Source of the DNA: an uncultured Algibacter sp.
Lineage (GTDB): Bacteria > Bacteroidota > Bacteroidia > Flavobacteriales > Flavobacteriaceae
Direction: 5' to 3'
Length of the DNA: 64,000 bases
Assembly (NCBI GenBank): GCA_947499935.1
Contig: CANMQH010000001.1
Location: 512,772-576,771 of the forward strand
The translations under genes were made by a program, and so were the position numbers. Of the stretch, positions 1 through 7,701 are shown piece by piece (within the stretch, counting starts at the first letter, position 1; each line of letters begins with the position of its first letter). The notes under the pieces were generated by a model. The model was given only the letters and a program-made list of their open reading frames with translations. It ran no database searches and was not told the origin of the DNA.

Positions 1-1104
1 AAGTTGACGAAAATTAATGATGTGCCGCTTAGTACGACTAATGAGCCCTTAAAAGCTTTAGATAATGTAAAATTGTCAGGAGAGGTTACCGATGCTTCGG
101 GTAATATAATTTCTAATTATAATGGTGTGCTTTCAACAACGATTTACGATAAATTTGTAAAGAGACAAACACTCGCAAATGATGGTATAAGAAGAAATGG
201 TGAGATTGTCAAGTTAGATTTTGAAACCTTAGGAGAAGTTATATTTAGAGGACAGGCAACTGTGAAAAACGGGCAATTTGAATTTGATTTTGTTGTGCCT
301 AAAGATATTGGAATTCCTGTTGGGTTTGGTAAAGTTAGTTTTTATTCTAATAATGAGCTGCTTACAGAAAATCAAGCAGGTGCCAGTATAAATACGGTTA
401 GAATTGGAGGGATAAACGAAGATGCAGAAGAAGATAATATAGGTCCAGTAGTAACCTTGTTCATGAATGATGAAAATTTTGTTTCTGGCGGTATAACAAA
501 TGAGTCCCCTACACTACTGGCTAAATTAGAAGATGCCAACGGTATAAATACAGCAAGTGGAGTTGGGCATGATATTATTGCTATTATTGATGGCGATGAA
601 ACTAACCCTATAGTATTAAATGATTATTATCAAACCGATATAGATACCTTTAGAAAAGGCACAGTAAGTTTCCCTTTAAGAGATTTAGAGCCTGGATTGC
701 ACACTTTAACATTAAAAGCTTGGGATGTTTATAATAATTCGTCAATATCTGAAATTCAATTTATTGTATTCGATAAAGATCAAGATTTAGTTATAAATAA
801 CGTTTTAAATTACCCAAATCCGTTTGTTAATTATACAGAATTTTGGTTTAATCACAATAGTTCGGAGTCTTTAGACGTTTCTATACAGATATTCACCGTA
901 TCCGGGAAATTGGTAAGAACATTAAATGGGCAAACAACTGGTGGTCAAACAACAGTTAGTTCATTGTCAAAAGATATTATTTGGGATGGTAGAGATGACT
1001 TTGGAGATAGAATTGGAAAAGGGGTATATGTGTATAAGTTAAAAGTACATTCATCTTTTTTAAATAAAACTGTAGAGAAAATAGAGAAACTTGTAATACT
1101 GTAA
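1..1104 (+). CDS. porU: Type IX secretion system sortase PorU, C-terminal part (5' truncated by window edge)
   Basis: The reading frame is open from base 1, so the gene begins outside the window and only the last 367 or so codons are seen. The fragment has beta-rich Ig-like segments and ends with a CHU_C-like strand set: the motif NYPNPF near residue 272 followed by a GKLVRTL strand and a final GVYVYKLKV strand, as at the end of PorU proteins. In the family, PorU is the C25-type cysteine protease that removes the C-terminal signal from T9SS cargo and attaches it to lipopolysaccharide. The catalytic domain is not in view. porV follows 34 bases later, the usual porU-porV order, which strongly supports the call. 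Confidence 0.85.
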   Translation, partial: KLTKINDVPLSTTNEPLKALDNVKLSGEVTDASGNIISNYNGVLSTTIYDKFVKRQTLANDGIRRNGEIVKLDFETLGEVIFRGQATVKNGQFEFDFVVPKDIGIPVGFGKVSFYSNNELLTENQAGASINTVRIGGINEDAEEDNIGPVVTLFMNDENFVSGGITNESPTLLAKLEDANGINTASGVGHDIIAIIDGDETNPIVLNDYYQTDIDTFRKGTVSFPLRDLEPGLHTLTLKAWDVYNNSSISEIQFIVFDKDQDLVINNVLNYPNPFVNYTEFWFNHNSSESLDVSIQIFTVSGKLVRTLNGQTTGGQTTVSSLSKDIIWDGRDDFGDRIGKGVYVYKLKVHSSFLNKTVEKIEKLVIL

Positions 1105-1138
1105 TAAAAAATTATATTTGCTAACTAAAAAAGATTTC

Positions 1139-2341
1139 ATGAAGAATAGATTATTAATATTAATAGCATTTACTTTTATAGTGAAGGTTAATGCACAAGA
1201 AACTATAACATTCGCTAATCAAGATAGAAGAGTTATTACCACGGGAGTACCATTTTTATTAATTGCATCTGATGCACGTGCTGCTGGTATGGGAGATATG
1301 GGGGTAGCAACATCGGTTGATGCTTTTTCTCAACAATGGAACTCTTCAAAATATGCGTTTTCTGAAACAAAATCGGGTATAGCCGTTAGTTATACACCTT
1401 ACCTAAGTAAATTGGTAAATGATATTTTTTTAGGAAATGTAACATATTTCAATCGTATCGATGATCGTAGTGCGTTTGCTGCTAGTTTGAGATATTTCTC
1501 ATTGGGAGATATTGAGTTTATAAATAATGAAAATGATACACCTAGAATAGAAAAACCTAATGAGCTTTCTTTAGATGCGTCTTATGCTTTAAGATTATCA
1601 GATCAGTTTGCTATGTCTGTAGCTATGCGTTTTTTACGTTCAGATTTAAGAATTCAAGGTGTAGATGCAGACCCGTCTGCAGCTAGCACATTTGGGGTTG
1701 ATATTTCTGGGTTCTATCAAGGTGAAGAACAAGCGTATTCAGATTTTAACGGACGATGGAGAGCTGGTTTTGCTATTCAAAATTTAGGACCTAAATTTAA
1801 ATATGATGAACTTGGCGAAGAAAATTTCCAACCAACAAATTTACGTTTAGGTGGTGGTTTTGATTTTATTTTTGATGATTATAACAAAGTTTCTGTAACA
1901 GCAGAGGTTGCTAAATTGCTAGTGCCAACACCACCTGTTTTAGGATTTGTAGATACTAATGGCAACGAAACTCAAGATAATGGTGAAGAAACAATCATTG
2001 TAGAAGGTAAAGATCCAGATGTTGGTTTTTTAGGAGGTGTATTTCAATCATTTGGTGATGCTCCAGATGGGGTTAGCGAAGAGTTAAAAGAATTTACATG
2101 GGCATTAGGTGCAGAGTATACTTACCAAGATTCATTTGCATTTAGAGCTGGTTATTTTAACGAAAGCGAAGATAAAGGTGCCAGAAAATTTTTAGCTATA
2201 GGAGCGGGTTTCAAAGCTAATGTTGTTAATATAGATTTATCTTACTTGTTTTCAGCTTCAAAAGTACAGAGTCCTTTAGAAAATACATTACGTTTTTCAT
2301 TAACCTTTAATATAGGTGCTGGAGAATACAACGAATATTAG
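1139..2341 (+). CDS. porV: Type IX secretion system outer membrane protein PorV
   Basis: PorV is an outer-membrane beta-barrel of the FadL type that binds T9SS cargo at the translocon and hands it to PorU. I chose the ATG at 1139 rather than the upstream TTG at 1118 because the protein then begins with a clean signal peptide (MKNRLLILIAFTFIVKVNAQ). The early motif GVPFLLIASDARAAGMGDMG is typical of the PorV/PorQ family, and the chain ends in alternating beta-strands. It lies directly after porU and is closed by a strong hairpin terminator at 2363-2393. Confidence 0.93.
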   Translation: MKNRLLILIAFTFIVKVNAQETITFANQDRRVITTGVPFLLIASDARAAGMGDMGVATSVDAFSQQWNSSKYAFSETKSGIAVSYTPYLSKLVNDIFLGNVTYFNRIDDRSAFAASLRYFSLGDIEFINNENDTPRIEKPNELSLDASYALRLSDQFAMSVAMRFLRSDLRIQGVDADPSAASTFGVDISGFYQGEEQAYSDFNGRWRAGFAIQNLGPKFKYDELGEENFQPTNLRLGGGFDFIFDDYNKVSVTAEVAKLLVPTPPVLGFVDTNGNETQDNGEETIIVEGKDPDVGFLGGVFQSFGDAPDGVSEELKEFTWALGAEYTYQDSFAFRAGYFNESEDKGARKFLAIGAGFKANVVNIDLSYLFSASKVQSPLENTLRFSLTFNIGAGEYNEY

Positions 2342-2362
2342 TAATAATTCGCATAAATATTT

Positions 2363-2393
2363 AAAAAACTATTGCTTAGGCAATAGTTTTTTT
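2363..2393 (+). terminator. Rho-independent terminator after porV
   Basis: Perfect 13-bp stem (AAAAAACTATTGC, loop TTAG, GCAATAGTTTTTT) ending in a T run, 22 bases after the porV stop. Confidence 0.9.
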
Positions 2394-2405
2394 GTTTTAA
2401 ATAGT

Positions 2406-2888
2406 ATGAAAGAAATAAAAATAGAATCTACTTTGTATGCTTTTCAAAATTTAAAGGCTTTACCAAAAGATGTTTTAAATTTAATGAACAAAGCTATACA
2501 TGCAAGAGAAAAGGCCTATGCACCATATTCTAATTTTAAAGTAGGTGCTGCATTGTTATTGGATAATGGCGAGATTATAACAGGTAATAATCAAGAGAAC
2601 GCTTGTTATCCTTCGGGACTTTGCGCAGAACGAACAGCTATCTTTTATGCAGGATCTCAGTTTCCAGATGCTAAAATATTACAAATGGCTATAACTGCAG
2701 CATCCGAAAAAAATAAAACAAATAAACCTATTCCTCCATGTGGTGCATGTAGACAATCTATGGCAGAATATGAAATGAAACAAAAATCACCTATAGAGAT
2801 TTATTTTATGGGAGAAACAGGGGCAGTTTTTAAATCTAACTCGCTTTCTAACCTGTTACCTTTAGTATTTGATAAGTCTATGTTGTAA
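2406..2888 (+). CDS. cdd: Cytidine deaminase
   Basis: Hydrolyses cytidine or deoxycytidine to uridine or deoxyuridine in pyrimidine salvage. The zinc site is complete: C73-A-E75 in GLCAERTA and C112-G-A-C115 in PPCGACRQ (numbered from the ATG at 2406); E75 is the expected proton shuttle. The length of 160 residues fits the homotetrameric type. A longer in-frame reading from 2316 would run through the porV stop region and the terminator hairpin, so the ATG at 2406, just after the terminator, is preferred. The gene sits between porV and pdhA, an arrangement common in flavobacteria. Confidence 0.93.
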   Translation: MKEIKIESTLYAFQNLKALPKDVLNLMNKAIHAREKAYAPYSNFKVGAALLLDNGEIITGNNQENACYPSGLCAERTAIFYAGSQFPDAKILQMAITAASEKNKTNKPIPPCGACRQSMAEYEMKQKSPIEIYFMGETGAVFKSNSLSNLLPLVFDKSML

Positions 2889-2988
2889 AATATATTCAAA
2901 TTTTGCATGATTTTGGAATAAAAATATAATTATTCAATCTAAGATGTCCAGAATACCTTTTTTTTTTACTTTAAGCCGTAATGGGTTT

Positions 2989-3017
2989 TTGCAATACAGC
3001 ACAATGTATTACTTTTG
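2989..3017 (+). promoter_or_regulatory. Bacteroidetes-type promoter for pdhA-pdhC
   Basis: TTG at 2989-2991, an 18-base spacer, then TACTTTTG at 3010-3017. This matches the Bacteroidetes sigma consensus TTG-N17-23-TAnnTTTG and lies 33 bases before the pdhA start. Confidence 0.75.
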
Positions 3018-3049
3018 TATTTCGCAAAATTATAATTTAACAGGAGTCG

Positions 3050-4048
3050 ATGCAAAAAATCACAAAAGAGGTCTACCTCAAATGGTATGAAGACATGTTG
3101 TTCTGGAGAAAGTTTGAAGACAAACTGGCTGCGGTTTATATTCAACAAAAAGTAAGAGGATTTCTTCATTTATACAATGGACAAGAAGCTGTATTAGCAG
3201 GAGCTTTACATGCTATGGATTTGACCAAGGACAAAATGATAACAGCTTATCGTAATCACGTACAGCCAATAGGTATGGGTGTAGACCCAAAACGTGTTAT
3301 GGCAGAGTTGTTTGGTAAGGTCACTGGTACATCCAAAGGTATGGGTGGTTCTATGCATATTTTTTCTAAAGAATTTAGATTTTATGGTGGTCATGGTATT
3401 GTTGGAGGACAAATTCCTTTAGGAGCAGGAATTGCTTTTGGAGATAAATACCACGATAGCGATGCTGTAACACTTTGTTGTTTTGGTGATGGTGCAGCTA
3501 GACAAGGCTCATTACACGAAACATTTAACCTAGCTATGCTTTGGAATTTACCCGTAGTATTTGTTTGCGAAAACAACGGTTATGCGATGGGTACATCGGT
3601 TGAAAGGACAGCTAATCATACAGATATATGGAAATTAGGTAAGGGTTATGAAATGCCATGTGGCCCTGTAGATGGAATGAACCCCATAAAAGTTGCCGAA
3701 GCTTTTGATGAGGCTATACAACGTGCACGTCGCGGTGGTGGACCAACATTTTTAGAGTTAAAAACATACCGTTATAGAGGGCATTCTATGAGTGATGCTC
3801 AGCATTACAGAACTAAAGACGAAGTAAAGGAATATAAGAAGATTGACCCAATAACTCAAGTTAAAGATGTTATTCTAGAAAAAAAATATGCTACCGAAGA
3901 TGATATCAAGGTTATTGATAAACGTGTGAAGGATAAAGTAGCAGAATGCGAAAAATTTGCAGACGAATCTCCATACCCAGATAAGCAACAGCTTTATGAT
4001 ATGGTTTACGAGCAAGAAGATTATCCATTTATAAAACACAAAATATAA
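3050..4048 (+). CDS. pdhA: Pyruvate dehydrogenase E1 component, alpha subunit
   Basis: Thiamine-diphosphate-dependent decarboxylation of pyruvate and reductive acetylation of E2. The TPP motif begins at GDG (146-148) and ends at ENN (174-176), the normal spacing of about 30 residues. The HGIVGGQIPLGAGIAFG stretch before it and the RYRGHSMSDAQ phosphorylation-loop-type motif after it are typical of E1-alpha. At 332 residues this is the alpha half only; the beta subunit is not adjacent and must be encoded elsewhere. It lies three bases upstream of pdhC. AGGAG about 7 bases before ATG 3050 is one of the few SD-like sequences here. Confidence 0.95.
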   Translation: MQKITKEVYLKWYEDMLFWRKFEDKLAAVYIQQKVRGFLHLYNGQEAVLAGALHAMDLTKDKMITAYRNHVQPIGMGVDPKRVMAELFGKVTGTSKGMGGSMHIFSKEFRFYGGHGIVGGQIPLGAGIAFGDKYHDSDAVTLCCFGDGAARQGSLHETFNLAMLWNLPVVFVCENNGYAMGTSVERTANHTDIWKLGKGYEMPCGPVDGMNPIKVAEAFDEAIQRARRGGGPTFLELKTYRYRGHSMSDAQHYRTKDEVKEYKKIDPITQVKDVILEKKYATEDDIKVIDKRVKDKVAECEKFADESPYPDKQQLYDMVYEQEDYPFIKHKI

Positions 4049-4051
4049 GCT

Positions 4052-5680
4052 ATGGCAATAGTAGTAAATATGCCGCGTTTGAGCGATACCATGGAAGAAG
4101 GAACCGTTGCGGCTTGGTTAAAAAAAGTAGGAGATAAAATTGAAGAAGGCGATATTTTAGCTGAAATAGAAACGGATAAAGCGACTATGGAGTTTGAGTC
4201 TTTTAATGAAGGGGTTCTATTGCATATTGGAGTTCAAGAAGGCGAAACAACAAAAGTAGATGCCTTATTGGCTATTATTGGTGATGAGGGTGAGGACATC
4301 TCTGGATTATTAAATGGAGGTGATAGCGCAGCTACAGAAACCAAAACAGAAAATAAAGAAGATGCAGCCCAGAGTGTCGTGAATGAGACTCATGAGACTT
4401 CAACGGCTAGTCAAGAATTACCAGAAGGTGTTATTGTAGTTACCATGCCACGTTTAAGCGATACCATGGAAGAAGGCACTGTTGCCACTTGGTTAAAAAA
4501 GGTAGGAGATAACGTTGAAGAAGGCGATATTTTAGCCGAAATTGAAACCGATAAAGCGACCATGGAGTTTGAATCTTTTCAATCTGGTACACTATTAGAA
4601 ATTGGTTTACAAGAAGGCGAATCTGCAAAAGTAGATGATTTATTAGCTATAATAGGACCAGCAGGAACAGATGTTTCAGGTATAGCGGCTAATTTTTCTA
4701 CAGGAGCTGGAGCTTCTTCTGCTAAAACAGAAGACACACCAAAAGCCGATGTAAAAAAAGACACTCCAAAAGTAGCAACTAGTACATCAAAAGAAAAAGC
4801 ACCAATACCAACGCCAGTAACGGAAAACGGACGTGTTTATGTATCTCCTTTAGCAAAAAAGTTAGCAGAAGAAAAAGGTATTAATTTAACTAGAGTCCAA
4901 GGTTCTGGAGAAAACGGACGTATTGTTAAGCGTGATATAGAAAACTACGAGCCAGCAGCAGGAGCAGCTTCAGTAGGTAAGTTTGTGCCTTCTGGTCAAG
5001 AAGATTTTGATGAGATTGATAACTCACAAATGCGTAAAGCTATTGCTAAAGCTTTAACAAACTCTAAGTTTTCGGCACCGCATTATTACTTAAATGTAGA
5101 GTTTGATATGGAAAATGCTATGGCATTCCGTACACAATTTAACTCTATTCCAGATACTAAAATTTCTTATAACGATATTATTGTTAAAGCTTGTGCTTTA
5201 GCATTAAAACAACATCCTCAAGTAAACTCGCAATGGTTTGCAGATAAAATGCGTTTAAACAACCATGTACATGTTGGAGTTGCTGTTGCAGTTCCAGATG
5301 GGTTAGTTGTACCTATTGTACGTTTTGCTAATGAGCAATCCTTACAACAAATTGGTGCAACCGTTAAAGATTTAGCAGGAAAAGCAAGACATAAAAAGTT
5401 AACACCAGACGAAATGCAAGGAAGTACTTTTACGGTATCTAACTTAGGTATGTTTGGTATAGATACATTTACATCTATTATAAACCAACCAAATTCGGCA
5501 ATTCTTTCTGTTGGAAACATTGTTGAAAAGCCAGTGGTTAAAAACGGTCAAATTGTAGTTGGGCATACCATGAAATTATCGTTAGCCTGTGATCACAGAA
5601 CTGTTGATGGTGCTACGGGAGCTCAATTCCTTCAAACTTTAAAAGGATATATTGAGAGTCCTGTAACCATGTTGGTGTAA
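4052..5680 (+). CDS. pdhC: Pyruvate dehydrogenase E2, dihydrolipoamide acetyltransferase with two lipoyl domains
   Basis: E2 core of the pyruvate dehydrogenase complex, transferring acetyl from lipoyl-lysine to CoA. Domains in order: lipoyl domain 1 (about 1-80, lipoylated K43 in ETDKATMEF), acidic/Thr-rich linker, lipoyl domain 2 (about 127-205, K168 in the same motif), Ala/Pro/Lys-rich linker, peripheral subunit-binding domain (about 263-299), and catalytic CAT domain with the active-site histidine in the C-terminal motif ACDHRTVDGATGAQF. The two lipoyl domains are almost identical even in DNA, which suggests duplication or gene conversion. Translationally close to pdhA; followed by a terminator. 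Confidence 0.95.
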   Translation: MAIVVNMPRLSDTMEEGTVAAWLKKVGDKIEEGDILAEIETDKATMEFESFNEGVLLHIGVQEGETTKVDALLAIIGDEGEDISGLLNGGDSAATETKTENKEDAAQSVVNETHETSTASQELPEGVIVVTMPRLSDTMEEGTVATWLKKVGDNVEEGDILAEIETDKATMEFESFQSGTLLEIGLQEGESAKVDDLLAIIGPAGTDVSGIAANFSTGAGASSAKTEDTPKADVKKDTPKVATSTSKEKAPIPTPVTENGRVYVSPLAKKLAEEKGINLTRVQGSGENGRIVKRDIENYEPAAGAASVGKFVPSGQEDFDEIDNSQMRKAIAKALTNSKFSAPHYYLNVEFDMENAMAFRTQFNSIPDTKISYNDIIVKACALALKQHPQVNSQWFADKMRLNNHVHVGVAVAVPDGLVVPIVRFANEQSLQQIGATVKDLAGKARHKKLTPDEMQGSTFTVSNLGMFGIDTFTSIINQPNSAILSVGNIVEKPVVKNGQIVVGHTMKLSLACDHRTVDGATGAQFLQTLKGYIESPVTMLV

Positions 5681-5750
5681 TGGTTGTTTAAAATTAAGTG
5701 TAATCTTGTTGTTCAAAAGCACAGCAATCAATTTTATAAATAAATTAAAG

Positions 5751-5780
5751 CCTGTTTCAAATAATTGAGACAGGTTTTTT
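5751..5780 (+). terminator. Rho-independent terminator after pdhC
   Basis: Stem CCTGTTTCA / TGAGACAGG (one G-T pair), six-base loop, then TTTTTT; 70 bases after the pdhC stop. Confidence 0.85.
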
Positions 5781-5804
5781 ATCTTTAATCGAAATATATA
5801 AATT

Positions 5805-6830
5805 ATGAAAAAAGTATTTAGTTTACTCGTATTAGTTATTGTTTTAAGTTGTGGAGGGCAAAAACAAATCATAGAAACTAATCCCGATGCCATAAAAAAA
5901 GTGGTTCAAAATACTGAAAAAGCGCAAGGAGAAATCATTGTAAATAATGCTGTTGAAATTAAAAAACATATTAATTTAAAAGATATTAAATCAAGTTTAG
6001 AATATTTAGCTTCAGATGAATTAGAAGGTAGAAATACGGGAACTCAAGGTATAGAGAAAGCTGCTGTATTTATTGAAAACATGTTTAAAGAAAACAATAT
6101 TAAGCCTTATTTTAAAACATATAGAGATACATTTAATATTGGAAAAATTGTAGGATACAATATAGTTGGCTTTATAGAAGGTAACGATGCCATATTAAAG
6201 AACGAATTTGTTATTCTTGGTGCTCATTACGATCATATTGGTACAGCAAAATCTGTTAATGGCGATGTTATAGCTAATGGAGCAAACGATGATGCATCTG
6301 GTACAGTTTCAGTTATGGAGTGGGCTAAATATTTTGCAAAATCTAAAACAAATAAACGTAGTATGCTCTTTACATTATATTCTGCAGAAGAAATGGGTCT
6401 AAAAGGTTCTGGTCATTTAGCTGAGCGTTTAAAAAAAGAAAACTTGAATTTATATACCATGATTAATTTTGAAATGGTTGGTGTTCCTAGAGCAGAAGGC
6501 GCGATTATGGCTTATCTTACGGGCTTTAATAAATCTAATATGGCAGATAAGTTAAATGGCTATGGTGGTGAAACCATTCTAGGATTCTTAGCTCAAGCTA
6601 AATCTTATAATTTATTTCAAAGGTCTGATAATTATCCGTTTTATAATGCCTTTAAAGTACCTGCACACGCTATTTCTACTTTCGATTTTACAAATTTTGA
6701 GTATTACCACCATGTAGATGATGAAGTTGATGAGATGGACTTTAATCATATGACTAATTTTATGAATAAAATGATTCCTGTTTTAGAAGGGATGGCAAAT
6801 GCACCTACTAAAGAAATAAAAATGAATTGA
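5805..6830 (+). CDS. M28 family zinc aminopeptidase-like lipoprotein
   Basis: Predicted envelope peptidase. An N-terminal lipoprotein signal ends at C16 (VLSCGG). The co-catalytic zinc site of M28 peptidases can be followed: H141 in GAHYDH, D162 in GANDDASG, the catalytic Glu pair E195-E196 in SAEEMG, then a later Glu/Asp and the C-terminal His in YYHHVDD. Length and motif order fit M28 enzymes that trim peptides outside the cytoplasm; the true substrate cannot be told. Its stop overlaps the start of the next gene (TGATG), so the two are probably translated together. Confidence 0.88.
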   Translation: MKKVFSLLVLVIVLSCGGQKQIIETNPDAIKKVVQNTEKAQGEIIVNNAVEIKKHINLKDIKSSLEYLASDELEGRNTGTQGIEKAAVFIENMFKENNIKPYFKTYRDTFNIGKIVGYNIVGFIEGNDAILKNEFVILGAHYDHIGTAKSVNGDVIANGANDDASGTVSVMEWAKYFAKSKTNKRSMLFTLYSAEEMGLKGSGHLAERLKKENLNLYTMINFEMVGVPRAEGAIMAYLTGFNKSNMADKLNGYGGETILGFLAQAKSYNLFQRSDNYPFYNAFKVPAHAISTFDFTNFEYYHHVDDEVDEMDFNHMTNFMNKMIPVLEGMANAPTKEIKMN

Positions 6831-7516
6831 TGGATAAGAAAAACATTATTATCACAGGTACAAGTAGAGGTATTGGTTATGAATTGGTTCAGCTATTTTC
6901 AAATGCGGGACATCAGGTTTTGGCGCTTTCGCGGAATGAAAAGCCAATTGAAAACCTTAAATTAAAAAATGTAACTTGTTTTTCGTTCGATTTAAGTGAA
7001 GGTAAAGCCTATAGTAAAGTTGAAGATTTTATAAAGAATACATGGAACCATGTAGATGTTTTAATTAATAACGCTGGAGCTTTGTTAAATAAACCATTTT
7101 CGGAAATTTCTATGAATGATTTTGAAAATATTTATAAAACTAATGTTTTTGGAGTTGCAGAATTAACTCGAATTACGTTGCCTTTTATGAAAAAGAATAG
7201 TCATGTAGTAACTATTAGTTCTATGGGAGGTGTTCAAGGTAGTATGAAATTCCCTGGGCTTGCGGCATATAGTTCTAGCAAAGCTGCGGTAATAACATTA
7301 ACAGAGCTTTTGGCAGAAGAGTATAAAGCATCTGGTATTTCATTTAATGTTTTAGCATTAGGAGCTGTGCAAACCGAAATGTTAGAAGAGGCTTTTCCTG
7401 GTTATCAAGCTCCAACCACGGCATTAGAAATGGCTCAATATGTTTTTGATTTTTCTTTAACAGGTAATAAGTATTATAACGGTAAATTGCTACAGGTTTC
7501 TAATTCTACACCTTAA
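6830..7516 (+). CDS. SDR family oxidoreductase
   Basis: Classical short-chain dehydrogenase/reductase. Glycine-rich NAD(P) motif TGTSRGIG at the N-terminus, NNAG motif at about residue 80, catalytic serine in TISSMGG and the YxxxK pair in YSSSKAA. I chose the ATG at 6830, which overlaps the stop of the M28 gene as TGATG, over a TTG one codon earlier. At 228 residues it is a normal length. Substrate unknown. No terminator is obvious after it. Confidence 0.9.
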   Translation: MDKKNIIITGTSRGIGYELVQLFSNAGHQVLALSRNEKPIENLKLKNVTCFSFDLSEGKAYSKVEDFIKNTWNHVDVLINNAGALLNKPFSEISMNDFENIYKTNVFGVAELTRITLPFMKKNSHVVTISSMGGVQGSMKFPGLAAYSSSKAAVITLTELLAEEYKASGISFNVLALGAVQTEMLEEAFPGYQAPTTALEMAQYVFDFSLTGNKYYNGKLLQVSNSTP

Positions 7517-7701
7517 TTAATACTTTATATGTTTAAATAGCCTGTATATTAGTTTTTTAACTAAAATTATAGGTTAGGTCATGTTTTTTTCTAGCTTTGC
7601 ATTTTTTTATTGGTAATACTATTCTTTCTGTAGCGATATTATTCTGTTAATAATTAGTTTGTTAGAATCGTTTTTTTTACCAAAGCTAAAACGTAAATAT
7701 A

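Noticed and set aside
2966..3576. Open frames antisense to pdhA (2966-3169, 3206-3412, 3391-3576)
   Set aside because: They lie opposite a strongly supported gene, with shadow-type composition and no recognisable domains.
5218..5520. 100-codon frame antisense to the E2 catalytic domain
   Set aside because: Mirror of a conserved coding region; no independent support.
7592..7599. TAGCTTTG as promoter for the 933-residue protein
   Set aside because: Fits TAnnTTTG, but no -33 element and a long 102-base leader; not strong enough to list.
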